From assembly GCA_947450645.1 (NCBI GenBank), contig CANFWH010000018.1:1-39631 (forward strand): DNA of 39,631 nucleotides. The letters run 5' to 3'. Positions 1 through 9,179 of the stretch are shown here, one piece after another. The notes under the pieces are model-generated. The model saw only the letters and a list, made by a program, of their open reading frames with translations. It had not been told where the DNA came from and searched no databases. Within the stretch, counting starts at the first letter, position 1. Each line of letters begins with the position of its first letter. The DNA is from Comamonadaceae bacterium. Lineage in GTDB: Bacteria > Pseudomonadota > Gammaproteobacteria > Burkholderiales > Burkholderiaceae_C. The position numbers and the translations under genes are program-made.

Positions 1-1431
<1,431 letters not shown>

Positions 1432-1448
1432 TTCATAAAATCAGGTCT

Positions 1449-2357
1449 ATGGATACAAACTTAGACACTGATTTTCTGCGCACGTGGATAGGCAAGTCTC
1501 AAACAGAACAAGACATCATCACTGCCGCGCCACTGCGCATGATGCGTGCCACTTTGGACTTACCGCAGGCCAAGCTGGATACGCCTTCCCAAACATCTGA
1601 CTCGCTTCCACCACTGTGGCACTGGCTGTACTTCCTGCCCTCACCTCAGCAATCAGAATTAGGTGAAGATGGCCACGCCAAGCGCGGTGGGTTCTTACCG
1701 CCTGTGCCGCTACCGCGCCGCATGTGGGCGGCGGGACAGCTAGAGTTTTTTCATGATTTGCAGCTTGGCGATGCCATCACACGCACTTCGACGATTGATG
1801 ACGTGACGGTGAAATCTGGGCGAACGGGCTCGCTATGTTTTGTGCGCGTTCGGCACGAGGTCAGCAATTCAAAAGGGCTTGCGTTGCGCGAGTTCCACGA
1901 CATTGTTTACAGGGACATGCCCGCTAAGCCAAGTGGAATAGACCTTGCAGAAGCAAGTGGCTCACAAGCCACAGCCAATGTGGTCTATGAGCAAGCGCCC
2001 ATTTCAAATTACAGCGAAACCATTGTGCCGACTGATCCACTGCTGTTTCGCTATTCCGCCCTCACCTTCAATGGTCACCGCATTCACTACGACCGCAAGT
2101 ACGTGACTGAGGTGGAAGGCTACCCAGGCCTCATCGTGCATGGCCCGCTGACGGCGACGCTGCTGGCGGGGCTTGGCAAGAAGCTGAATCCCGATGCACG
2201 AATTGCTTCATTTGAATTTAGAGCACTGAAACCCGTGTTTGATTTGCATCCGTTTGAGATTTGTGCGGGTGAACGCGCGGGCGATTCGATGAGACTATGG
2301 GTGAAAGATTTTGAGGGGCATGTGACGATGAAGGCAACCATGAGATTTACAACATGA
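1449..2357 (+). CDS. MaoC/hot-dog family acyl-CoA hydratase, mesaconyl-C4-CoA hydratase-like
   Basis: A 302-residue protein of the two-hot-dog (HTD2/FAS1-type dehydratase) group that hydrates 2-enoyl-CoA esters; characterised relatives act on mesaconyl-C4-CoA or similar branched dicarboxyl-CoAs. The C-terminal half holds the signature: Phe-Arg-Tyr-Ser-Ala-Leu-Thr-Phe-Asn-Gly-His-Arg-Ile-His-Tyr-Asp, then YPGLIVHGP, matching the hydratase catalytic loop and following helix. The N-terminal half is the degenerate hot-dog with the PLPRRMWAAG segment. The ATG at 1449 has a weak AGG upstream and lies 17 bases after guaB. Its stop overlaps the next start as ATGA, so it is translationally coupled to the CoA-transferase. 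The family assignment is firm; the substrate is inference. Confidence 0.82.
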   Translation: MDTNLDTDFLRTWIGKSQTEQDIITAAPLRMMRATLDLPQAKLDTPSQTSDSLPPLWHWLYFLPSPQQSELGEDGHAKRGGFLPPVPLPRRMWAAGQLEFFHDLQLGDAITRTSTIDDVTVKSGRTGSLCFVRVRHEVSNSKGLALREFHDIVYRDMPAKPSGIDLAEASGSQATANVVYEQAPISNYSETIVPTDPLLFRYSALTFNGHRIHYDRKYVTEVEGYPGLIVHGPLTATLLAGLGKKLNPDARIASFEFRALKPVFDLHPFEICAGERAGDSMRLWVKDFEGHVTMKATMRFTT

Positions 2358-3532
2358 GGCCGCTAGAAGGCATCACGGTTGTATCGTTAGAGCACGCGAT
2401 TGCAGCGCCGTTTGCGACTCGGCAGTTAGCGGATTTGGGTGCTCGCGTCATCAAGGTTGAGCGTCCTGTGGTTGGCGATTTCGCCCGCAATTACGACACG
2501 CGGGCTCGTGGGCTGTCCTCGCACTTTGTATGGACTAACCGAAGCAAGGAGAGTTTGTGCCTTGATTTGAAAGACCCCGAGCAACTAGCGATTCTTAAAA
2601 AGCTCATCCTAGAGAAAGCCGATGTCGTCGTGCAAAACCTAGCACCTGGGGCTGCAAGCCGCATGGGGCTTGGGTTTCCAGCACTGCACGTGATCAAGCC
2701 ATCACTCATTGTTTGCGATATTTCTGGCTATGGCGTGGGCGGAACATACGAGCAAAAAAAGGCGTATGACCTCCTCATCCAAAGCGAAGCGGGATTCGTC
2801 TCGACCACAGGATCGCCCAACGATATGGCGAAAGCGGGCATCTCGATTGCCGACATTGCAGCGGGTATGTATGCCTACACCAATATTTTGGCGGCGCTGA
2901 TTGAGAGGGATAAAACGAAGTCGGATGCAGCGTCTCTAGGCATGGGGCGTCACATTGATTTGTCAATGCTGGAGGCCATGACCGAGTGGATGGGCTTTCC
3001 GCTTTATTACGCGCTGGATGGACAGTCGCCGCCGCCGCGTGCAGGCGCGAGTCATGCAACGATTTTTCCGTATGGCTCATTTGATGTGGGGCACGCGGTG
3101 GACGCGCCAGCCACCCTCATGCTGGGACTGCAAAACGAGCGTGAATGGCAAATCTTTTGCGAACAAGTGCTTTTGCAGCCATTGCTGGCCGTGGACTCGC
3201 GCTTTGACACGAATCCGAAGCGTAGCGCAGCTCGGGCAGCTTTACGCAGCGAGATTGATGCGGTGTTTGCACATCTCACCGCCGATCAAGTGGTGGCGCG
3301 GTTAGAAGCCGCGGGCATCGCGAATGCGCAGGTGCGTGACATGGCCGCGCTGTGGGCGCATCCGCAATTGGCAGCGCGCGAGGCGTGGACGACGGTGGGT
3401 TCGAGTGCGGGCGATTTACCTGCGCTGTGGCCAGTCGGGCGCAGAAATGCAGCAGACTCACGTATGGATGCGGTTCCTGCTATTGGGGAACATACTTACA
3501 AAATCTTGACGGAACTTGGGGTACGCTTCTAG
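2354..3532 (+). CDS. class III (CaiB/BaiF/FRC family) CoA-transferase
   Basis: Moves CoA between carboxylic acids through an aspartyl-CoA intermediate, in the cytoplasm. The 392-residue length is normal for the family. It has the N-terminal [33 protein letters not shown] fold signature (residues 4-36), the [12 protein letters not shown] segment (62-73), QNLAPGA (94-100), and the [14 protein letters not shown] segment, in which Asp167 aligns with the nucleophilic Asp169 of formyl-CoA transferase. Pairing with a mesaconyl-C4-CoA hydratase-like gene through an ATGA overlap resembles mesaconyl-CoA C1-C4 transferase or itaconate/mesaconate CoA-transferase pairs. Donor and acceptor cannot be read from the sequence. 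Confidence 0.88.
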   Translation: MRPLEGITVVSLEHAIAAPFATRQLADLGARVIKVERPVVGDFARNYDTRARGLSSHFVWTNRSKESLCLDLKDPEQLAILKKLILEKADVVVQNLAPGAASRMGLGFPALHVIKPSLIVCDISGYGVGGTYEQKKAYDLLIQSEAGFVSTTGSPNDMAKAGISIADIAAGMYAYTNILAALIERDKTKSDAASLGMGRHIDLSMLEAMTEWMGFPLYYALDGQSPPPRAGASHATIFPYGSFDVGHAVDAPATLMLGLQNEREWQIFCEQVLLQPLLAVDSRFDTNPKRSAARAALRSEIDAVFAHLTADQVVARLEAAGIANAQVRDMAALWAHPQLAAREAWTTVGSSAGDLPALWPVGRRNAADSRMDAVPAIGEHTYKILTELGVRF

Positions 3533-3567
3533 TCTTTATTTATTCCACAACTAAACGGAGACTCAGC

Positions 3568-4824
3568 ATGAAACGCCTCACTAAACATTTATATTTTTGG
3601 GTGCTGGTTGGCATCATCACGGGTGGTTTGATCGGCTACTTTGACCCGAAAACAGGCGCCAGCTTAAAGCCATTGGGCGACGGGTTCATTGCTCTGGTCA
3701 AAATGCTGATTAGCCCCGTCATCTTTTGTACTGTAGTCCTAGGCATTGCAGGCGCGGGCGATATGAAAAAAGTGGGGCGCGTAGGCGGTAAAGCGTTACT
3801 TTATTTCGAAGTCATGTCCACCCTTGCACTCATTGTCGGCTTGGTCGTGATGCATGTCGTCAAGCCTGGCAGCGGCTTTAATATTGACCCTGCAACGCTT
3901 GACCCTAAAGCTGTCGCAGGCTATGCCAAAGCAGCTTCTGAGCAAAGCACAATTGACTTTGTGCTACACATTATTCCTAAAACGTTTACCGATGCATTTA
4001 CTGGCTCGGGCGATTTATTGCAGGTCTTGCTGCTGGCTATTTTGTTTGGCTATGGCATGCTGCGATTGGGGAAAGTTGGAAAAGCTGTCCATAGCTTTAT
4101 AGAAGAGGCTTCGCATATTTTCTTTGCCATGATGGGAACCATCATGAAGTTGGCTCCGATTGGCGCTGGTGGTGCCATGGCGTTCACGATTGGTAAATAT
4201 GGCATCGCTTCTTTGATACCGCTGGCGGCTTTAATGGGCAGTTTTTATCTCACTTGCGCTTTCTTTATTGTGTTTGTACTCGGAACGGTTGCAGCATTAG
4301 CTGGCTTTAACATTTTTCGTTTCATTGCCTATATCAAAGGCGAGTTACTCACGGTGCTTGGCACATCCTCATCGGAAGCAGCCTTGGTTCCTTTGATGCA
4401 AAAATTGGAAGGCATGGGCTGCTCAAAATCAGTTGTCGGCTTGGTTGTTCCTTCAGGCTATTCATTCAACTTGGATGGAACAAATATCTACATGACGATG
4501 GCGGCTTTGTTTGTGGCGCAAGCGCTCAACATTGACCTCACACTGACGCAAGAGCTCACCATCTTGGGCGTTGCCATGCTGACATCCAAAGGCGCATCAG
4601 GCGTCACAGGCGCAGGCTTTATTACCCTAGCCGCAACGCTGGCAGTGATTCCAACGATTCCCGTTGCGGGCTTGGCATTGATTCTGGGCATTGATCGATT
4701 TATGTCCGAAGCCAGAGCTATTACCAACTTTATTGGCAATGGTGTCGCTACAGTTGTTGTCTCCAAATGGGAAAAAGAACTCGACGCAGAAAGAATGAAA
4801 AAAGCATTGCATAAGGGTTTATGA
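3568..4824 (+). CDS. dctA: C4-dicarboxylate:cation symporter DctA
   Basis: Inner-membrane symporter for succinate, fumarate and malate, of the DAACS/glutamate transporter fold. The first in-frame start lies far upstream inside the CoA-transferase gene. The ATG at 3568 is preferred: it has a CGGAG ribosome site about 7 bases upstream and gives the standard [10 protein letters not shown] start. At 418 residues it is slightly short but typical. Key motifs are the serine-rich re-entrant hairpin GTSSSEA (residues 265-271), and NLDGT (301-305) in the ion/substrate-binding helix, followed by [14 protein letters not shown]. Several hydrophobic spans cover the rest. It starts 35 bases after the CoA-transferase gene, probably in the same transcript. 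No DctB/DctD regulators are visible. Confidence 0.93.
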   Translation: MKRLTKHLYFWVLVGIITGGLIGYFDPKTGASLKPLGDGFIALVKMLISPVIFCTVVLGIAGAGDMKKVGRVGGKALLYFEVMSTLALIVGLVVMHVVKPGSGFNIDPATLDPKAVAGYAKAASEQSTIDFVLHIIPKTFTDAFTGSGDLLQVLLLAILFGYGMLRLGKVGKAVHSFIEEASHIFFAMMGTIMKLAPIGAGGAMAFTIGKYGIASLIPLAALMGSFYLTCAFFIVFVLGTVAALAGFNIFRFIAYIKGELLTVLGTSSSEAALVPLMQKLEGMGCSKSVVGLVVPSGYSFNLDGTNIYMTMAALFVAQALNIDLTLTQELTILGVAMLTSKGASGVTGAGFITLAATLAVIPTIPVAGLALILGIDRFMSEARAITNFIGNGVATVVVSKWEKELDAERMKKALHKGL

Positions 4825-4885
4825 GTAAGCTCGGCTTATGTAAACTTTACTAAAATTTACGCTTTTCCTTGCTTTGGAGTTACCT

Positions 4886-5869
4886 ATGCTTTTTCGCCGT
4901 ACGCTGATTACTACTCTCACTATTGCGCTTGCTAGCTTTGGCAGTATTAGTTCCTTTGCGCAAGCTTGGCCTACCAAGCCCATCACGCTGGTGATTCCGT
5001 TTGCAGCAGGTGGTCCAACCGATGTGCTGGGGCGTGTGATTACGGCCAGTATGACCAAGGCTACAGGCTATCCCGTCATTGTAGAAAATAAAGTCGGCGC
5101 AGGCGGTACAGTGGCGGCGGCTTACGTGAAAAATGCCAAGCCTGATGGCTATACTTTCTTCTTGCAGCACAACGGCATGGCGACGGCGCCTGCGCTGTAC
5201 CGAAAACTAAGCTTCAATCCACTCACCGATTTTGAATATGTCAGCCAAGTGGTCGATGTCCCCATGACCATTGTGGCGCGTAAGGATTTTCCAGCAGGAG
5301 ATATCAAAGAACTCATCGCTTACCTCAAAGCCAACAGCACTAAGATCAATCTGGGCAATGCGGGACTTGGTGCTGTGTCGCAGCTTTGTGGCATGATGTT
5401 TCAAAAAGCGCTGGGCGTTAACCTCACCACCGTTCCGTTTGGTGGCACGGGGCCTGCTATGAATGCCTTAGTCGGCGGTCAAATTGACGTGATGTGCGAT
5501 CAAACCACCAATACGCTGGGACAAGCTGAGGCTGGCACTGTCAAGCTCTATGCGGTGACTACATCCAAACGTATCAAGTCACTACCTAATACCCCTACGC
5601 TAGCCGAAAGTGGCTTACCCAATTTTGAAGTTGTGGTGTGGCACGGCGTGTACGCGCCTAAAGGGACACCGAAAGAGATCGTTAATAAATTCAACCTTAT
5701 GCTGCGTAATGCACTCAAAGACCCTGAAGTTATTAAAAGCTTGACTAAATTAGGGGCTATTTCTGTGCCCGATAGCAAACTCACCCCAGCTGGTTTGCAG
5801 ACTTGGTTATCGAGCGAAATCGACCGATACGTGCCGATGATTCGTGCAGCAGGTCAATACGCTGACTAA
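4886..5869 (+). CDS. Bug family tripartite tricarboxylate transporter substrate-binding protein
   Basis: Periplasmic solute receptor of the TctC/Bug family, which usually binds carboxylates. A TTG gives a longer frame from 4874, but the ATG at 4886 has GGAG at 4876-4879 and begins a clean signal peptide (MLFRRTLITTLTIALASFG...), with cleavage likely after AQA at residue 27, just before WPTKPITLVIPFAAGGPTD. That WP...PF.AGG.TD pattern is the family hallmark. It is followed by NKVGAGG and further on by YAVTTSKRIKSLPNTPTLAESG. No tctA/tctB membrane genes are nearby, so it is an orphan receptor, as is common in Burkholderiales. It sits between dctA and an acyl-CoA dehydrogenase, which suggests a carboxylate ligand. 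Confidence 0.93.
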   Translation: MLFRRTLITTLTIALASFGSISSFAQAWPTKPITLVIPFAAGGPTDVLGRVITASMTKATGYPVIVENKVGAGGTVAAAYVKNAKPDGYTFFLQHNGMATAPALYRKLSFNPLTDFEYVSQVVDVPMTIVARKDFPAGDIKELIAYLKANSTKINLGNAGLGAVSQLCGMMFQKALGVNLTTVPFGGTGPAMNALVGGQIDVMCDQTTNTLGQAEAGTVKLYAVTTSKRIKSLPNTPTLAESGLPNFEVVVWHGVYAPKGTPKEIVNKFNLMLRNALKDPEVIKSLTKLGAISVPDSKLTPAGLQTWLSSEIDRYVPMIRAAGQYAD

Positions 5870-5881
5870 TGGTATGCCTGA

Positions 5882-7054
5882 TTGAGCATTTCCTCGTTTG
5901 ACGAACACCACGCGGATATCCGTGATGGTGTCCGCGCTGTTTGTAAACCTTTTAATAACGCTTACTGGCAAGGCGTAGACGAAGCCCGCGCATACCCAGA
6001 AGCTTTTGTGAATGCGCTTACCGAGGCAGGATGGCTTGCAGCCCTTATTCCACAAGGCTTTGGCGGCAGCGGCCTTGGCCTCGTTGAGGCCAGCGTCATC
6101 ATGGAAGAGATCAACCGAAGCGGCGGTAATGCAGGCGCTTGTCACGGTCAGATGTATAACATGGGGACACTTTTGCGTCACGGATCGGATATGCAAAAAA
6201 AACGATGGTTGCCCGATATTGCAGCTGGCAAACTTCGCTTGCAAACGATGGCGGTCACCGAGCCGACGACGGGTACCGACACCACGCAGCTAAAGACTAC
6301 AGCGGTTAGATCCGTGAATGGTGATCGCTATGTCGTGAATGGGCAAAAGGTGTGGATTTCCCGTTTGCAGCATTCCGACTGGATGATTTTGCTAGCACGC
6401 ACCACACCGCTTCCAAACGTCCAGCGCAAGACGGAGGGACTTTCGATTTTTATGGTTGATATTGCCAAGGCAATGCAAAACGGAATGACCGTCAACCCCA
6501 TACGCAATATGGTCAATCACGAAACCAATGAGGTATTTTTTGACAACTTAGAAATCCCTGTTGAAAATCTCATTGGTGAGGAAGGCAAAGGCTTTCGCTA
6601 CATTTTGGATGGCTTAAATGCTGAACGCACCTTAATTGCGGCCGAATGCATTGGCGATGCATATTGGCTGCTTGAAAAGGCCACAAAGTACGCCAATGAA
6701 CGCATCGTATTTAACCGACCCATTGGGCAAAATCAAGGCGTGCAATTTCCACTTGCCAGCGCTCTTATTGAAACCGAAGCCGCGAATCTGATGCGCTACC
6801 GTGCAGCAGAATTATTTGATGCGAATCAGCCTTGCGGCAAAGAGGCCAACATGGCGAAATATCTATGTGCCAAAGCATCGTGGGAAGCAGCAGAAGCGGC
6901 GCTGCAAACCCACGGCGGTTTTGGTTTTGCAGCCGAATACGATATTGAACGAAAGTTTCGTGAAACGCGACTATATCAAGTCGCGCCGATCTCTACGAAT
7001 TTGATCTTCTCTTATGTGGCCGAGCATGTGCTTGGCTTGCCGAGGTCGTTTTAG
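5882..7054 (+). CDS. acyl-CoA dehydrogenase family protein
   Basis: FAD-dependent alpha,beta-dehydrogenation of an acyl-CoA ester; 390 residues, the standard size. The start is a TTG 12 bases after the previous stop; the nearest upstream ATGs are out of frame or stop at once, and the next in-frame Met is about residue 74. Visible motifs: MAVTEPTTGTDTTQLKTTA (residues 123-141, flavin/substrate loop), VVNGQKVWISR (151-161), the RPIGQNQGVQFPLA region (279-292) and QTHGGFGFAAEYDIERKFRETRL (342-364). The usual YEGT active-site segment reads YQVAPIST (365-372), so the common C-terminal Glu is absent. GLNAER (244-249) places Glu248 where isovaleryl-CoA and long-chain dehydrogenases carry their base. 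It is probably the last gene of the 1.4-7.1 kb cluster. Confidence 0.9.
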   Translation: MSISSFDEHHADIRDGVRAVCKPFNNAYWQGVDEARAYPEAFVNALTEAGWLAALIPQGFGGSGLGLVEASVIMEEINRSGGNAGACHGQMYNMGTLLRHGSDMQKKRWLPDIAAGKLRLQTMAVTEPTTGTDTTQLKTTAVRSVNGDRYVVNGQKVWISRLQHSDWMILLARTTPLPNVQRKTEGLSIFMVDIAKAMQNGMTVNPIRNMVNHETNEVFFDNLEIPVENLIGEEGKGFRYILDGLNAERTLIAAECIGDAYWLLEKATKYANERIVFNRPIGQNQGVQFPLASALIETEAANLMRYRAAELFDANQPCGKEANMAKYLCAKASWEAAEAALQTHGGFGFAAEYDIERKFRETRLYQVAPISTNLIFSYVAEHVLGLPRSF

Positions 7055-7067
7055 TCTCTGCTACAAT
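7037..7067 (+). promoter_or_regulatory. candidate promoter for tRNA-Val
   Basis: An extended -10 element TGCTACAAT (TACAAT at 7062-7067) lies 40 bases before the tRNA. A poor -35 candidate, TTGCCG, is at 7037-7042 with a long 19-base spacer. Position and -10 quality favour a tRNA promoter; the -35 is weak. Confidence 0.45.
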
Positions 7068-7074
7068 CGCACGC

Positions 7075-7096
7075 TTGCCCCAATTAGTTGGGGTAA
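7075..7096 (+). other. stem-loop between acyl-CoA dehydrogenase and tRNA-Val
   Basis: CCCCAA (7078-7083) pairs perfectly with TTGGGG (7088-7093) around a TTAG loop, and the stem can extend outward with a G-T and two T-A pairs. No T-run follows, so it is not a standard intrinsic terminator. It lies just downstream of the candidate -10 and would be in the tRNA 5' leader, possibly as a processing or transcription-end structure. Confidence 0.5.
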
Positions 7097-7106
7097 GAGC
7101 CTTCAC

Positions 7107-7183
7107 AGGCGCGTAGCTCAGTTGGTTAGAGCATCACCTTGACATGGTGGGGGTCGTTGGTTCGAATCCAATCGCGCCTACCA
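7107..7183 (+). tRNA. tRNA-Val(GAC)
   Basis: A 77-base cloverleaf can be folded by hand. The acceptor stem AGGCGCG pairs with CGCGCCT (7173-7179). The D arm is GCTC/GAGC, the anticodon stem TCACC/GGTGG (one U-G pair) and the loop TTGACAT with anticodon GAC, reading GUC and GUU valine codons. The variable region is five bases, and the T arm is GTTGG-TTCGAAT-CCAAT. The discriminator A and the CCA end are encoded in the genome. Confidence 0.96.
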
Positions 7184-7201
7184 AGCACTTATAGCTTGGT
7201 A
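7179..7201 (+). other. perfect trailer hairpin covering the tRNA-Val 3' end
   Basis: TACCAAGC (7179-7186), which includes the last acceptor base, the discriminator and the CCA, is perfectly complementary to GCTTGGTA (7194-7201) across the 7-base loop ACTTATA. In the precursor this would compete with the acceptor stem or shield the CCA end. No T-run follows, so it is not a classic terminator. Confidence 0.6.
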
Positions 7202-7236
7202 GTACAAACTCTTTATGGCACATACCCTCAAACACC

Positions 7237-7728
7237 GTGGCCACTAAAAATAAAAAAATAATTCACTCAGTAACCTCGCCATCTGCGGTGGATGGTCGTG
7301 TGATTAAAAAATATCCCAATCGCCGTCTCTATGACACGCTGACTTCGAACTACATTGCTTTATCAGACATTAAACAATTGGTTATGTCTGGCGCCGCGTT
7401 CAAAGTCATTGATGCCAAGTCTGAAGAAGATCTCACGCGTAGCTTGCTGTTGCAAATTATTTTAGAAGAGGAAGCGGGTGGCGCACCCCTCTTTAGCGAA
7501 GCGGTACTCTCCAACATCATCCGTACCTATGGCCACGCGATGCAAGGCTTTATGGGCAGCTACCTCGAGAAGAATTTGCAAGTCTTCGCTGATATGCAAA
7601 AGCAAATCACCACGCAAGCTCTACCCACTAGCACTGCACCGCAAGTCTTTAAGCCCGAGGTTTGGACAGGCCAAATTACTGCTTTGCAAGATCAGATGAT
7701 GTCCGTGTTTGGCATTAAAAAACCATGA
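7237..7728 (+). CDS. phaR: polyhydroxyalkanoate synthesis repressor PhaR
   Basis: DNA- and PHB-binding regulator that represses phasin genes until granules form. It carries the family-defining N-terminal PHB/PHA accumulation regulator domain, including [28 protein letters not shown] (roughly residues 22-49), followed by a segment resembling the PHB accumulation domain ([12 protein letters not shown]...[15 protein letters not shown]). At 163 residues it is a little shorter than many homologs. The start is GTG at 7237; the ATG at 7214 is out of frame and soon stops. Its stop overlaps the rimO start as ATGA. No PHA synthase or phasin gene is in the window, so PHA metabolism in this organism is inferred. 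Confidence 0.9.
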   Translation: MATKNKKIIHSVTSPSAVDGRVIKKYPNRRLYDTLTSNYIALSDIKQLVMSGAAFKVIDAKSEEDLTRSLLLQIILEEEAGGAPLFSEAVLSNIIRTYGHAMQGFMGSYLEKNLQVFADMQKQITTQALPTSTAPQVFKPEVWTGQITALQDQMMSVFGIKKP

Positions 7729-9128
7729 GCGTCACCTCTACTCAATCCCCCCCTAAAGTCGGATTTGTGAGTTTGGGCTGTCCTAAAGCTTTGACAGATT
7801 CCGAGCTCATCCTCACGCAGCTGTCAGCCGAGGGTTATGAAACCAGCAAAACCTTTGAAGGCGCGGACTTAGTCATCGTCAACACTTGCGGATTTATTGA
7901 CGATGCGGTGAAGGAAAGCTTAGATACCATTGGCGAAGCTCTAGCAGCGAACGGCAAAGTTATTGTGACGGGCTGCCTTGGCTCAAAAGCAATCGATGGC
8001 TCAACCGACACCAGCGGCGGCAGGACTGATCAAAATTTAGTACGCAAAATGCATCCAAGCGTGCTGGCCGTCACAGGTCCACACGCGACACAAGAGGTCA
8101 TGGATGCCGTGCATTTGCACTTGCCCAAGCGCCATGATCCGTTTATTGATCTCACACCGTCTTTTGGCATCAAGCTAACGCCTAAGCATTACGCCTATCT
8201 CAAAATCAGTGAAGGCTGCAATCATCGCTGCACGTTTTGCATCATCCCGTCGATGCGCGGCGATTTGGTAAGCCGCCCCATTGGGGATGTGCTGAAGGAA
8301 GCCGAAGCGCTGTTTGCTGGTGGCGTAAAAGAATTACTCGTCATTAGTCAAGATACGTCGGCTTATGGCGTGGACGTGAAATATCGCACGGGATTTTTCG
8401 AAGGTCGCCCCGTTAAAACGCGTATGCTAGATTTGGTTGCCGAGCTAGGGAGTATCGCCAAGCCATACGGTGCATGGGTTCGCTTGCATTATGTGTACCC
8501 GTATCCAAGTGTAGATGCGATCATCCCGTTAATGGCTGAAGGCCTCGTCCTGCCGTACTTAGATGTGCCTTTGCAGCACAGCCACCCTGATGTTTTGAAA
8601 CGCATGAAACGCCCAGCTAGCGGCGAGCGCAACTTGGAGCGCATTGCGGCATGGCGCGAGGTTTGTCCTGAAATCGTTATTCGCTCCACTTTCATTGCGG
8701 GCTTTCCTGGCGAGACCGAGGAAGAGTTTGAGCATTTGCTGGATTTCATGCGTGAAGCAAAAATTGACCGTGCAGGCTGCTTTGCCTACTCCGACGTCAC
8801 AGGCGCAGAAGCCAATAAGCTGGAAGGTATGCTGCCTATGGCTTTGCGTGAAGAGCGCCGTGCTCATTTTATGGCGGTAGCAGAAGAAGTGTCCAATCAA
8901 AAACTCCAATCTCGCATTGGCGCGACCATGCAAGTGCTGGTGGATAGCGCCCCTGCGCTAGGGCGTAAAGGTGGCGTGGGGCGCAGCTATGCGGATGCAC
9001 CTGAGATTGATGGCGTGGTGAAATTGTTGCCACCAGAAAAGATCAGTAAGCAACTCAAAGTTGGTGAATTCACACGCGCTCGCATCCTGGGCGTGGATGG
9101 GCATGATTTGGTAGCGGCGCCTATCTAA
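7725..9128 (+). CDS. rimO: ribosomal protein S12 methylthiotransferase RimO
   Basis: Radical-SAM enzyme that adds a methylthio group to Asp of ribosomal protein S12 (Asp88 in E. coli). It carries both iron-sulfur cluster sets: the N-terminal methylthiotransferase cysteines at residues 19 ([12 protein letters not shown]), 55 (NTCGF) and 84 (TGCLGSKA), and the radical-SAM CxxxCxxC at 165, 169 and 172 ([14 protein letters not shown]). The [12 protein letters not shown] signature separates RimO from MiaB. A TRAM domain occupies about the last 65 residues. At 467 residues it is full length. It is coupled to phaR by a 4-base overlap and followed at once by a terminator. Confidence 0.97.
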   Translation: MSVTSTQSPPKVGFVSLGCPKALTDSELILTQLSAEGYETSKTFEGADLVIVNTCGFIDDAVKESLDTIGEALAANGKVIVTGCLGSKAIDGSTDTSGGRTDQNLVRKMHPSVLAVTGPHATQEVMDAVHLHLPKRHDPFIDLTPSFGIKLTPKHYAYLKISEGCNHRCTFCIIPSMRGDLVSRPIGDVLKEAEALFAGGVKELLVISQDTSAYGVDVKYRTGFFEGRPVKTRMLDLVAELGSIAKPYGAWVRLHYVYPYPSVDAIIPLMAEGLVLPYLDVPLQHSHPDVLKRMKRPASGERNLERIAAWREVCPEIVIRSTFIAGFPGETEEEFEHLLDFMREAKIDRAGCFAYSDVTGAEANKLEGMLPMALREERRAHFMAVAEEVSNQKLQSRIGATMQVLVDSAPALGRKGGVGRSYADAPEIDGVVKLLPPEKISKQLKVGEFTRARILGVDGHDLVAAPI

Positions 9129-9148
9129 ACAGCGCTTCGAAGGATCAT

Positions 9149-9178
9149 AAAAAAGCGACTCTATTGAGTCGCTTTTTT
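9149..9178. terminator. bidirectional intrinsic terminator between rimO and clpA
   Basis: GCGACTC (9155-9161) pairs perfectly with GAGTCGC (9166-9172) around a TATT loop, flanked by A6 on the left and T6 on the right. The symmetric flanks let it end rimO transcripts on the plus strand and clpA transcripts on the minus strand. The clpA stop codon begins two bases beyond the T-run. Confidence 0.93.
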
Positions 9179-9179
9179 A

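Noticed and set aside
3352..3567. N-terminal extension of DctA
   Set aside because: It overlaps the CoA-transferase gene and lacks homology; the ATG at 3568 has a good ribosome site and the family N-terminus.
1449..7054. Cluster as a mobile genomic island inserted at tRNA-Val
   Set aside because: No integrase, no direct repeat of the tRNA 3' end, and no insertion sequence is visible in the window.
7075..7096. CCCCAA/TTGGGG stem as a terminator of the acyl-CoA dehydrogenase transcript
   Set aside because: No T-run follows and it lies downstream of a plausible tRNA promoter; recorded only as a stem-loop.
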